This document shows, piece by piece, positions 8,350 through 15,334 of a DNA stretch of 64,000 bases (the first letter of the stretch is position 1; every line of letters starts with the position of its first letter). The notes below the pieces were generated by a model. It ran no database searches. It was not told where the DNA came from and saw only the letters and a list, made by a program, of their open reading frames with translations. The position numbers and the translations under genes are program-made. This stretch comes from CADEDH01 sp039029735 (GTDB lineage Bacteria > Actinomycetota > Acidimicrobiia > Acidimicrobiales > SZUA-35). The DNA lies in NCBI GenBank assembly GCA_039029735.1, contig JBCCFL010000008.1, positions 62,001 through 126,000 on the forward strand, in the 5' to 3' direction.

Positions 8350-9249
8350 ATGAGCATCTCCGTAACAGGCCACACGTACCTCGACGCCGCCACCGGCGCC
8401 ACGCTGGATTGCTGGTTCCCGGCTGGAGATGTGACGCCGACCCGGGCCTGCCTGGCCGAGACCGTCGGCCTCGTGCGGGGCGAGTCGGTCAGTGTCACGA
8501 TCGAGTCGCTCGACGCTGCGGCCACCTCCGCCGCCGACGCCTACCTCCGGCTGCACCTGCTGAGTCGTCGCGAGGTGCAGCCGCACGGTGTGAACCTCGA
8601 CGGGGTGTTCGGGTTGTTGTCCAACGTGGCCTGGACCAGCGCCGGCCCCGTTGCCCCCGACCAGGTCGACGCCCTCCGTAGCGCGGCGGCGGCCCACGGC
8701 CACGACCTGCACGTGACCTCGGTGGACAAGTTCCCGCGGATGACCGACTACGTCATCCCGGCCGGCGTGCGCATCGCCGATGCCGATCGGGTGCGCCTCG
8801 GCGCCCACCTCGCCGATGGCACCACCGTCATGCACGAGGGCTTCGTCAACTTCAACGCAGGAACGCTCGGCCCATCGATGGTGGAGGGTCGCATCAGCGC
8901 TGGTGTCGTGGTGGGCGCCCACTCCGATCTCGGCGGCAGTGCCTCGATCATGGGCACCCTTTCGGGTGGTGGCACCGAGGTGATCAAGGTGGGGGAGCGC
9001 TGCCTCATCGGGGCCAACGCCGGCATCGGTATCTCCCTTGGTGACGACTGCACGGTCGAGGCCGGGCTCTACGTCACGGGCGGGACGAAGGTGGCGATGC
9101 CCGATGGCTCGGTGCTTCGGGGTCGTGACCTCTCGGGCGAGTCGGGGCTGCTGTTCCGCCGCAACAGCCAGAGTGGCGCAGTCGAGGTGGTGCCCGGTGA
9201 GACCAGCCGTTGGACGGGCCTCAACTCAGAGCTGCACGCCAACCAGTAG
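8350..9249 (+). CDS. dapD: Tetrahydrodipicolinate N-succinyltransferase
   Basis: This is the DapD step of the succinylase route to lysine and meso-diaminopimelate: succinyl-CoA plus tetrahydrodipicolinate. The 299-residue protein matches the actinobacterial DapD type closely, with EVQPHGVNLDGVFG, then the left-handed beta-helix signature blocks RLGAHLADGTTVMHEGFVNF, SMVEGRISAGVVVG and LSGGGTEVIKVGERCLIGAN, and the end of the helix in VEAGLYVTGGTKV. The frame is open 42 bases further upstream, but the ATG at 8350 fits the family length. It stands alone here; no other dap gene is in the window. The cytoplasmic product feeds peptidoglycan together with ddl and murF found later in the window. Confidence 0.95.
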   Translation: MSISVTGHTYLDAATGATLDCWFPAGDVTPTRACLAETVGLVRGESVSVTIESLDAAATSAADAYLRLHLLSRREVQPHGVNLDGVFGLLSNVAWTSAGPVAPDQVDALRSAAAAHGHDLHVTSVDKFPRMTDYVIPAGVRIADADRVRLGAHLADGTTVMHEGFVNFNAGTLGPSMVEGRISAGVVVGAHSDLGGSASIMGTLSGGGTEVIKVGERCLIGANAGIGISLGDDCTVEAGLYVTGGTKVAMPDGSVLRGRDLSGESGLLFRRNSQSGAVEVVPGETSRWTGLNSELHANQ

Positions 9250-9253
9250 CCCC

Positions 9254-9272
9254 CCGGGCCACCAGAGCCCGG
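9254..9272 (+). terminator. Possible weak terminator after dapD
   Basis: CCGGGC and GCCCGG form a 6-bp stem around a 7-base loop directly after the dapD stop. The T-richness that follows (TCGTTTGG) is poor, so this is a low-confidence call. Confidence 0.35.
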
Positions 9273-9301
9273 TCGTTTGGCTCTCAAACAATCCGGCCCT
9301 C

Positions 9302-9307
9302 TAGCGT
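9302..9307 (+). promoter_or_regulatory. -10 element (TAGCGT) of the metallo-beta-lactamase-fold gene
   Basis: The hexamer ends 9 bases before the ATG at 9317. No Shine-Dalgarno sequence is needed if the transcript starts at or near the ATG. Confidence 0.4.
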
Positions 9308-9316
9308 GGGAGCACC

Positions 9317-10426
9317 ATGAGCACCGTGCGCGAGGAACGACAGCCCCCACGATCAGAGGTCGATGAGGTCGCGCCTGGGGTGCTGCGCATCCAGCTCCCG
9401 CTCGATCTCCCTGGCCTCGGCCACGTGAATTGCTATGCGATCGAGGATCGCAACGGGGTGGCGCTGATCGATCCGGGCACCCCGAGCTTCGCGTCCTACC
9501 GAGTGCTGAAGAAGCAGCTCGCGGCATCGGGTCTCTCTCTCGAACGCGTACACACGGTGGTGGTCACTCACTCCCACCCGGATCACTACGGCGCAGCCCA
9601 GCGGTTGCGCGACCAGTACGGGGCGGAGCTGATCACCCACGAGCACTTCAAGACCTACTGGGATCCTCACGAGGAGGACGACTTCGGGCGCGAGGTGGCC
9701 ATCGAGGGCGACTACGACTCCCAGGCCGACATCATCGAGCGTGCGCTCATGAAGATGGCGGGCCGCGAGCGTCAGTCGCCCTGGGATCGCCCCGTGCCGT
9801 GGGGTGGTCCGCCGCCCGACAACCAATGGCGCAACCGGTTTCGGTGGCGCATCCTGCCGCTCCTGCTCAGCCGGGTCTGGCAGCCGCCGGCACCGTCCAC
9901 CCGCGTAAAGGACGGATCCGTGATCGAGCTCGGTGACCGCGAGTGGGTGTCGGTCCACACACCCGGTCACACCGCCGACCACCTCTGCCTTCTCGATCCC
10001 ACCGAGGGCACCTTCGTGTCGGGTGACCACCTCCTCCCCACCATCACGCCTCACATCTCTGGGCTCACCACCCAGGCGGAGCCGCTCGGTGCGTTCTTCA
10101 CCTCGTTGGAGCGCATGCACACCTTCGACGACGTGAACGTCGTGCTCCCTGCCCACGGCCTCGAGTTCGAGGATCTGTCGAAGCGCTCGACGGAGATCAT
10201 CGAGCACCACCACTCCCGGCTGGCGATCATCACCGAGGCCGCCCGCAACGCCCCCGAACACGAGCTGACAGTGCCCGAGTACTCGACGCACCTGTTCAAG
10301 CCCCGGTCGTGGGGCCCCATGGCCGACTCCGAGACCTATGCCCACCTGGAGCACCTGCGTCAGACGGGGCGGGCCGAGGCTCGACCGGTGGACGGCGAGC
10401 TCCGCTACCGCATCATCGCCGACTGA
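9317..10426 (+). CDS. Metallo-beta-lactamase-fold hydrolase
   Basis: This is a 369-residue protein. The metal-binding motif HSHPDH lies at residues 85-90, after a strand-turn with IDPGTPSF. Further ligands are seen in HTPGHTADHLCLLD, GDHLLPTITPHI and VLPAHG. The C-terminal 100 residues, with helices and RPVDGELRYRI, look like the winged-helix tail found in LACTB2-like members. Enzymes of this subgroup hydrolyse thioesters, lactones or phosphodiesters; the substrate cannot be named. A 40-residue insertion (about 120-180, with many Arg and Trp) between the zinc motif and the next ligand is unusual. It is probably cytoplasmic and monocistronic. Confidence 0.85.
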   Translation: MSTVREERQPPRSEVDEVAPGVLRIQLPLDLPGLGHVNCYAIEDRNGVALIDPGTPSFASYRVLKKQLAASGLSLERVHTVVVTHSHPDHYGAAQRLRDQYGAELITHEHFKTYWDPHEEDDFGREVAIEGDYDSQADIIERALMKMAGRERQSPWDRPVPWGGPPPDNQWRNRFRWRILPLLLSRVWQPPAPSTRVKDGSVIELGDREWVSVHTPGHTADHLCLLDPTEGTFVSGDHLLPTITPHISGLTTQAEPLGAFFTSLERMHTFDDVNVVLPAHGLEFEDLSKRSTEIIEHHHSRLAIITEAARNAPEHELTVPEYSTHLFKPRSWGPMADSETYAHLEHLRQTGRAEARPVDGELRYRIIAD

Positions 10427-10469
10427 TCGACTCCGATCGTTGCCATGACGAGTCGGTCCGGCCGGGCCG

Positions 10470-11381
10470 TCAGGCGGATCCGAGCGGCCCAGGAGCCAGC
10501 TCCACGGGCTCCTCGGCGGCGCGAGCGGCGGCCAGCGTGTGGGCCACCAGGGTCGCGATCACGATGACACCGCCAACGTAGGCCGCGGCCCGCACCTCTT
10601 CGCCAACAACGGCGGCAGCGAGAAGGGGGCTCAGTGCGGTTTCGGCGAGGAGCAGGAGCGACATCTCCGGGCTCGACAAACGTCGGGCGCCGGCGGTCAT
10701 GAACGCCAGCGCCCCTGGGGCCACGATCAGCCCGATGGCGGCCGCTGGCAACAGGTCGCCTGGTTCGAGCGTCACCGCGGCCCCGGCCGCCAGCAGCGTG
10801 AGGCAGCCGGCCAGGTTGCCCACCGCAACGGCGGGCACCATGTCCACCTCGCTCCTCGCTCGCACGACCGTGAGCTGGCCGGCGAGGATCAGCGAGGTGA
10901 GCACGGCGAGCAGATCGCCACCCCGGAGCGACGACGCCTCCAACCCACCGGGCCCGACAACGGCGATGAACACGCCAATGAGCGCCGGCGGAATCGCCCA
11001 CCAGGTGCGGGCGGCGATCTGCTGGCCCAGCACCACGCCGGTGAGCAGCGCCGCCCACAGTGGCGTGAGAGCGAGCAGCAGCACCACATTGGCCACGGCC
11101 GTGCTGTCGATCGACAGCACGAACAAGATCGTGCCGGCCCCAGCCATCGCCGAGGCTGCGATGCCCCACGGGCCCATCGCCCTCACCGCCGCCGGCAGGC
11201 CCCGGCGATAGCGGAGGGCGAGGTAGATCACGAGCACGATCCCGGCCAGGCCGGTGCGCCAGACCGCTGTGGTGGTGCTGGGGGCGTCGACGAGCCGGAT
11301 CAGCGTGGCGTCGGGAATGATGATGGCAACGCCGATCGAGCCGAGCAGCAGCCCGGTGCCGTGCTCGCTGCGTTCGGTCAT
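10470..11381 (-). CDS. EamA/DMT-family transporter
   Basis: This is a 303-residue protein made of ten hydrophobic helices in two repeats, the pattern of the drug/metabolite transporter superfamily. Visible repeat marks include the start of the first half (LLLGSIGVAIIIPDATLIRL) and VANVVLLLALTPLWAALLTG, with the usual Pro in the third or fourth helix. A second copy reads MSLLLLAETALSPLLAAAVV near the end. It would export or import a small organic solute across the membrane. The ATG at 11381 is two bases after the stop of the Lin0512 gene, so translation is coupled. The frame extends upstream as a shadow of that gene. Confidence 0.85.
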   Translation of the reverse strand: MTERSEHGTGLLLGSIGVAIIIPDATLIRLVDAPSTTTAVWRTGLAGIVLVIYLALRYRRGLPAAVRAMGPWGIAASAMAGAGTILFVLSIDSTAVANVVLLLALTPLWAALLTGVVLGQQIAARTWWAIPPALIGVFIAVVGPGGLEASSLRGGDLLAVLTSLILAGQLTVVRARSEVDMVPAVAVGNLAGCLTLLAAGAAVTLEPGDLLPAAAIGLIVAPGALAFMTAGARRLSSPEMSLLLLAETALSPLLAAAVVGEEVRAAAYVGGVIVIATLVAHTLAAARAAEEPVELAPGPLGSA

Positions 11382-11383
11382 CC

Positions 11384-11731
11384 TCAGCTGGCGCCGTCGT
11401 CGAAGCTCACGAGGATGGCGGCGTTTGCGATCACCATGCGGTCGCGCCCGTTCGGTGCCGCCACGTCGAGGCCGCCCCGTTCGGCCGTCACCGTGACGGT
11501 TCCGTATGGCACCTCGGCCGCAACAGCGTCGGTGTCGACGGCTTCGGGGGCGGCCACGCCGAGGCGTACCTCCACGTGCATGTCGTGCACGGTGTAATCC
11601 GTGGCCTCGAAGAAGTTCAGACTGCTGTGGCGGAGCGCATCCGACACAGCTCGACGGGCCGCCTTGGTGTAGTCGCCGCCGTGGACGTCGACCCCCATGC
11701 CCATCTCGGTGATCCATCGCACGAGTGTCAT
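11384..11731 (-). CDS. Lin0512-family protein
   Basis: This is a 115-residue protein of the small, widely conserved Lin0512 family, whose function is unknown. The family blocks are clear: ITEMGMGVDVHGGDYTKAA near the N-terminus, a helix ending in HSSLNF, then VEVRLGV, VPYGTVTV and a C-terminal IANAAILV strand. The chosen ATG gives the family length and has TAGCGT 7 bases upstream; 13 further residues could be added upstream but lack support. It is the first gene of a two-gene unit with the EamA transporter. A ligand or enzymatic role has not been assigned in what is known of the family. Confidence 0.8.
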   Translation of the reverse strand: MTLVRWITEMGMGVDVHGGDYTKAARRAVSDALRHSSLNFFEATDYTVHDMHVEVRLGVAAPEAVDTDAVAAEVPYGTVTVTAERGGLDVAAPNGRDRMVIANAAILVSFDDGAS

Positions 11732-11738
11732 CGCCGCC

Positions 11739-11744
11739 ACGCTA
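11739..11744 (-). promoter_or_regulatory. -10 element (TAGCGT) of the Lin0512-EamA unit
   Basis: The hexamer on the minus strand ends 7 bases before the ATG at 11731, consistent with a leaderless transcript. Confidence 0.45.
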
Positions 11745-11808
11745 GCGGCGCCCGTCAGGCCCGGCCGCACGGATTCCAGCGGCGAGCGCAGGCGGCAGCT
11801 GCAGCAGG

Positions 11809-12555
11809 TCAGCCCGAGGTGGTGCCGGAAGGAGCCCCGATCAGATCGTCCAGTTCGGCGGTGTCGCCCGTCAGCACGTCGTAGCCGGCGTCGGCCTTCG
11901 CCACGAGCACATCCAGATCCCAGGCAGCAGCGAGGGCCAATGACTGGTCCACGCTGTATCCGGCGCCCCAGTAGGCGCCGAGCAGGATGTCATCCTCCCA
12001 CGCATCCTGGCCAGCGGACGCAAAGTCGTCGAGCCGGTTGTCGACCCCGACCGGCGGTCCGGCAATCGCCGTCACGTCGGCCTGGCGACCTGCAATGATC
12101 AGGGCCCCGGCCTTCGTCTTCGCCTGGAACGGTTCGATCTCCCACACCTCACCGAGCGTCGTGCTCTGGGCGTAGCCGTAGCCAGCGCCGTAGAAGGCGC
12201 CGTAGTTGAACAGGTCGTACGCCTCGTCGACCAGCAGGCCGGGGTCCGGGGTGTCTTCGATGATCGAAGCATCGGCCCCCTCCTCGTCGATGCGCTCCTC
12301 GTCGGCCACGGGATCGGGCAGCTCTCCCACCGCCGGTCGTGGCTTGGGTGTGTCGACCGTGGTGGGGTCGCCGCCGTCGTCGGCCACGCCCGTGACATCG
12401 GCGTCGGCGAGCGTGCGGATGCCGGCCACCGCCGCCGCTGCGACCACCACGGCGGTGCCGGTGAAGGCCAGACGGTTACGGCGCCGTGTGTCGCTGCGGC
12501 GGCGGTCGACGATCTCGTGGATCTCGTCGAGCGACGGGGGAGTCAATGAGGTCAT
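11809..12555 (-). CDS. Membrane protein with two AGY-repeat modules, probable anti-sigma factor
   Basis: This is a 248-residue protein. Residues 1-28 are polar and basic and would face the cytoplasm. A single hydrophobic helix spans about 29-47. An acidic Pro/Asp-rich linker and two copies of a 27-residue module follow (124-150 and 198-224). The module has AGY, then Gln at +6, Leu at +10, Trp at +14, Ala-Lys at +21/22 and Ala-Gly at +25/26. The same module occurs three times in the secreted protein encoded at 14139-15224. The start overlaps the sigma-factor stop by one base (TGATG), which is the classical place for an anti-sigma gene, but no ASD/zinc-finger motif is visible. The regulatory role is inferred from position and topology. 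Confidence 0.65.
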   Translation of the reverse strand: MTSLTPPSLDEIHEIVDRRRSDTRRRNRLAFTGTAVVVAAAAVAGIRTLADADVTGVADDGGDPTTVDTPKPRPAVGELPDPVADEERIDEEGADASIIEDTPDPGLLVDEAYDLFNYGAFYGAGYGYAQSTTLGEVWEIEPFQAKTKAGALIIAGRQADVTAIAGPPVGVDNRLDDFASAGQDAWEDDILLGAYWGAGYSVDQSLALAAAWDLDVLVAKADAGYDVLTGDTAELDDLIGAPSGTTSG

Positions 12556-13118
12556 CAGGCCCTCCTCGATGGGGCGGGGCGGCCGGCCGCGAGGGCCAGG
12601 GGTTCGTCGACCGGCAGGTGGTGCGCGAGTCGTTGACGGGCTTGGGACAACAGCGCCGAGGCCGTGCCCACCGACACGTCCATACGGCGGGCGATCTCGG
12701 CCTCGGTGAGGCCGTGCCAATACCGGAGCTCGATCGCCGTGCGCATCCGGGGTGAGAGGCGGTCGAGGTGGGGCGCAAGGGCGACCCGGGCGTCGGTGGC
12801 TTGTTCGCCGGCGCCATCGACCACGATGTGGCTCGACTGCTGCCGTTCCATTTTGGCCAGCGCCCGGCGTTCGATCGCCCGGCGGCGCCATGACCGTCGA
12901 CAGAGGTTGACGGCGGTGGTGTGCACCCAACCAGCCGGCGAGTCCATTGCCCCCACGGAGTCCCAGCGCTCGAACGCCCGGGCGAGCGCCTCGGCTGTGG
13001 CCTCGCGGGCCACGACAGGGTCGCCGATGGAGGCAGTCACCGAACGCACGAGCCCCTCGGCGGCCTCGGCGTACCAACTCTCGTAGGAACGCAACGGTGA
13101 TCGGTCACGGCGGGTCAC
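12555..13118 (-). CDS. ECF-type RNA polymerase sigma factor
   Basis: This is a 187-residue protein from the GTG at 13118. That codon overlaps the stop of the amidoligase-like gene as GTGA, and upstream in-frame codons are a shadow of that gene. Region 2 spans about residues 14-80 (AREATAEALARAFERW, then GWVHTTAVNLCRRSWRR). Region 4 spans about 113-168 (LSPRMRTAIELRYWHGLTEA with the recognition helix VSVGTASALLSQARQRLAHH). It would redirect RNA polymerase to a small set of promoters, likely including its own operon. Its stop overlaps the next start, so its level is tied to the membrane AGY-repeat protein that is probably its partner. Confidence 0.85.
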   Translation of the reverse strand: MTRRDRSPLRSYESWYAEAAEGLVRSVTASIGDPVVAREATAEALARAFERWDSVGAMDSPAGWVHTTAVNLCRRSWRRRAIERRALAKMERQQSSHIVVDGAGEQATDARVALAPHLDRLSPRMRTAIELRYWHGLTEAEIARRMDVSVGTASALLSQARQRLAHHLPVDEPLALAAGRPAPSRRA

Positions 13119-14131
13119 CCGGCCTCGGCCAACATCGTGCCGATCTCGGCGGTCGCCGCACGGATCCGATCGGCGTCGATCGATCCAGGAAGCACGCGGA
13201 TCTCGACGGTGTCGGCCGCGCTGCGATGGCCGGCGAGTGCCCGAAGGTTCACATCGGCATGCTTGGCGAGGTCGAGCGTGGCGAGCCAGGCCGCGACGTC
13301 GCCCCACGGGCGTCGGCCGAAACCCGGGGCTGCGGCCTCGGCCACCAGCGCAGGTGCCAGCGGCGCCAGCCGGCGACAGCGGGGGTTCGTGCGCAGCCGC
13401 TCGTGTACGGCATCACGGTCAGACCCGAACGCTCGCACGAGCCGAGCGAGGGCCGGGGCGGAGCGGAAGGGCTCGGCGTCGAGGTGCACGTGAACCGCGG
13501 CCTCGGCCGGCACCCGGAAGCCAGCGTCGCGAGCCGGTTCGAGCACCGCAGCCAGCTGCGGCCCGGCCTCACCCGTGAGCGGGGGGAAGATCACCTCGCA
13601 CACCCGTTCGCGTTCGCCACCCTGTTGCGCGACCACCGCCACCGAGGCCCCGTACTGGTCGCGGAGCTGGGTGAGCCCCGCCTTCCCCGGTTCGACCTCG
13701 GTGCCGTAGAGGGCAGCGAGAGGCTCGAGGACCGAGGCGGCGTCGGCCTCGGGGTTGGCGATGCGTTCGACGAGGTTCATGATCCGGCGCTCGTCGCTCA
13801 TCACCCGGTACAGCCCGCCGGTGGGCTCGGCCCGGTCGTCGAGATCGGCGATGATCGTGATGTCATCGACGAGGCGACATCGGACGTCACCGTCGGCGCC
13901 GTACACATCGTGACCGAGCGACAGGTGGTGGAACACCGGACGCCCCTTCACCCGGGTCAGTTCGGTGTCGTGGTGGAAGATCCGTTCGTGGCGGCCCCCC
14001 AGCAGGCGGGCAAGACGTTCGGCCAGGCTGGCCCGGCTCTCTCCTGGAGGCGCGAGCAACTCCACCTCGTAGCCGACCCGTGCCAGAGCACGCTGGACGG
14101 TGAACTCGGAAGGCTCGCGCATCGTCAACAT
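13115..14131 (-). CDS. Amidoligase-like protein (Amidoligase_2-type)
   Basis: This is a 338-residue protein. It carries the block order of the amidoligase_2 family, which has a glutamine-synthetase-like fold: GYEVELL at 20-26, CEVIFPPLTG at 178-187, HVHL at 214-217, KHADVNLRAL at 290-299 and TVEIRVLPGSID at 308-319. Members are predicted to join a carboxylate to an amine with ATP; substrates are mostly unknown. Residues 27-110 (many His, Arg and Asp) are less typical. It sits between the secreted AGY-repeat protein (7-base gap upstream) and the sigma factor (4-base overlap downstream), so all are one unit. The Lys/Asp/Glu-rich stretch of the neighbour is a tempting substrate, but that is inference. 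A second ATG at 14122 is possible. Confidence 0.65.
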   Translation of the reverse strand: MLTMREPSEFTVQRALARVGYEVELLAPPGESRASLAERLARLLGGRHERIFHHDTELTRVKGRPVFHHLSLGHDVYGADGDVRCRLVDDITIIADLDDRAEPTGGLYRVMSDERRIMNLVERIANPEADAASVLEPLAALYGTEVEPGKAGLTQLRDQYGASVAVVAQQGGERERVCEVIFPPLTGEAGPQLAAVLEPARDAGFRVPAEAAVHVHLDAEPFRSAPALARLVRAFGSDRDAVHERLRTNPRCRRLAPLAPALVAEAAAPGFGRRPWGDVAAWLATLDLAKHADVNLRALAGHRSAADTVEIRVLPGSIDADRIRAATAEIGTMLAEAG

Positions 14132-14138
14132 TGGGTGA

Positions 14139-15224
14139 TCAGCCGATCGAGGCCAGCACGGCGTCGACCCGTTCGGCCTGCTGGCCGCTGATCACGAAGG
14201 TACCAGCCTTGATCTTGGCGTCCCAGGAGTCGAGCCCCCACACCTCGCCCAGGGCGACGGCCTGCTCGTAGCTGTAGCCAGCGCCGAAGAAGGCGTCGGC
14301 CGCAACCAGGTCGGACTGCGGAATCTCGGGGTACACGTCGGGCTCTGTGACACCCGCGTCGGCCAGGATCGAGTCGAGGTCGCCGGTGCGTCCGCCGAGC
14401 ACGAGGGTTCCGGCCTTCACCTTGGCGTCGAACTCGCTCAGGTCCCAGTAGTCGGCGAGGGCGAGGAGCTGGTTGTAGCCATAGCCCGCCTCCCAGTAGG
14501 CGGCGAAGGCGTCGAGGTCATCTGCGTCGGGGTTCCAGTCGCCCGCCGGCGGCGTGGTCGGGGCGGGCGCAATCGTGCCGATGTCGGCCAGGGCGGCGTC
14601 GACGAATCCCTGGTCGCCGTCGAGGATCAGCGAGCCCGCCTTCGCTTTGGCCCCGAACTGGTCGAGATCCCAGTAGTCGGCGAGCGCCGTGAGCTGCTCG
14701 AAGCTGTAGCCGGCATCCCAGAAGGCGTCGTAGGCCTCGGCCTCGGTGCTCTCGTCGTCAGCCTTCTCTTCCTTGGTGTTCTTGTCTTCGGTTCTCTTGT
14801 CGGTCTTCTCGCCGTCGGCCTTCTCACTGCTGGCCTTCTCGTCGTCGGTGTTCTCGTCGTCTGCCTTCGGATCTGCGTCGTCGGCCTTCTCGTCGTCGGC
14901 CTTCTCACCGTCGGCCTTCTCGTCGTCGGCCTTCTCGTCGTCTGCCTTAGGATCCGCGTCGTCAGCCTTCTCGTCGGCCTTCGCATCGGCCTTGTCGGCG
15001 GTCTCGTCGTCGACGTCGGGGTCGGTCGGCGGATCGGTCTCTTCGTCGGTCTTGTTGGCCGCAGCGGCGTCAGCCGGGGCAGCGTTGCCCTCGGCTGCGG
15101 GGTTCACCGAGGCGCCGGCCGCAACCTCGACCGGCCGGGCCGGGCCGACCGTGGTCGCAGCCACGGCGGTACCACCAAGAACGGGGAGGGCCAGCACGGC
15201 CGCCAGGTAGCGCTTCGACTTCAT
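14139..15224 (-). CDS. Secreted Lys/Asp/Glu-rich protein with three AGY-repeat modules
   Basis: This is a 361-residue protein from the ATG at 15224, with AGGAG 8 bases upstream; longer in-frame extensions are unsupported. A signal peptide is clear (basic start, LAAVLALPVLGGTAVAA). Residues 59-163 are a low-complexity stretch of repeated KAD, DEK and GEK units. Then come three copies of a 27-residue module at 171-197, 246-272 and 315-341, each beginning AGY and ending AK-x-x-AG (x-x is AK, VK, IK). The modules are separated by Pro/Asp linkers. No known enzyme motif is seen. It is the first gene of the operon with amidoligase-like, sigma and membrane AGY-repeat genes. Its role is unknown; a cell-surface or envelope ligand is plausible. 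Confidence 0.75.
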   Translation of the reverse strand: MKSKRYLAAVLALPVLGGTAVAATTVGPARPVEVAAGASVNPAAEGNAAPADAAAANKTDEETDPPTDPDVDDETADKADAKADEKADDADPKADDEKADDEKADGEKADDEKADDADPKADDENTDDEKASSEKADGEKTDKRTEDKNTKEEKADDESTEAEAYDAFWDAGYSFEQLTALADYWDLDQFGAKAKAGSLILDGDQGFVDAALADIGTIAPAPTTPPAGDWNPDADDLDAFAAYWEAGYGYNQLLALADYWDLSEFDAKVKAGTLVLGGRTGDLDSILADAGVTEPDVYPEIPQSDLVAADAFFGAGYSYEQAVALGEVWGLDSWDAKIKAGTFVISGQQAERVDAVLASIG

Positions 15225-15253
15225 CTGTCGTTCTCCTGAGTGGGGGACTACAC

Positions 15254-15267
15254 CGGGACGAGTCCCG
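15254..15267. promoter_or_regulatory. 14-bp inverted repeat in the leader of the AGY-repeat operon
   Basis: CGGGAC-GA-GTCCCG is a perfect inverted repeat 30-43 bases upstream of the first start codon. It could be an operator or a leader hairpin. Confidence 0.4.
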
Positions 15268-15280
15268 AGCAGGTCGAATC

Positions 15281-15307
15281 CCTTAGGAGAAGCCGAGAAT
15301 TTGTTCC
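15281..15307 (-). promoter_or_regulatory. Candidate ECF promoter of the AGY-repeat operon
   Basis: On the minus strand GGAAC, the commonest ECF -35 core, lies at plus 15303-15307. It is followed after 17 bases by TAAGG (plus 15281-15285). The -35 is a good match and the -10 is weaker. If real, the operon's own sigma factor may control it. Confidence 0.4.
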
Positions 15308-15334
15308 GCAGGGCTTGCAGGCCCGGCGGCGGCG

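Noticed and set aside
12555..13307. A 250-residue form of the ECF sigma factor starting at 13307
   Set aside because: The extra 63 residues are an Arg-rich shadow of the amidoligase-like gene. The GTGA overlap at 13118 gives a normal ECF length.
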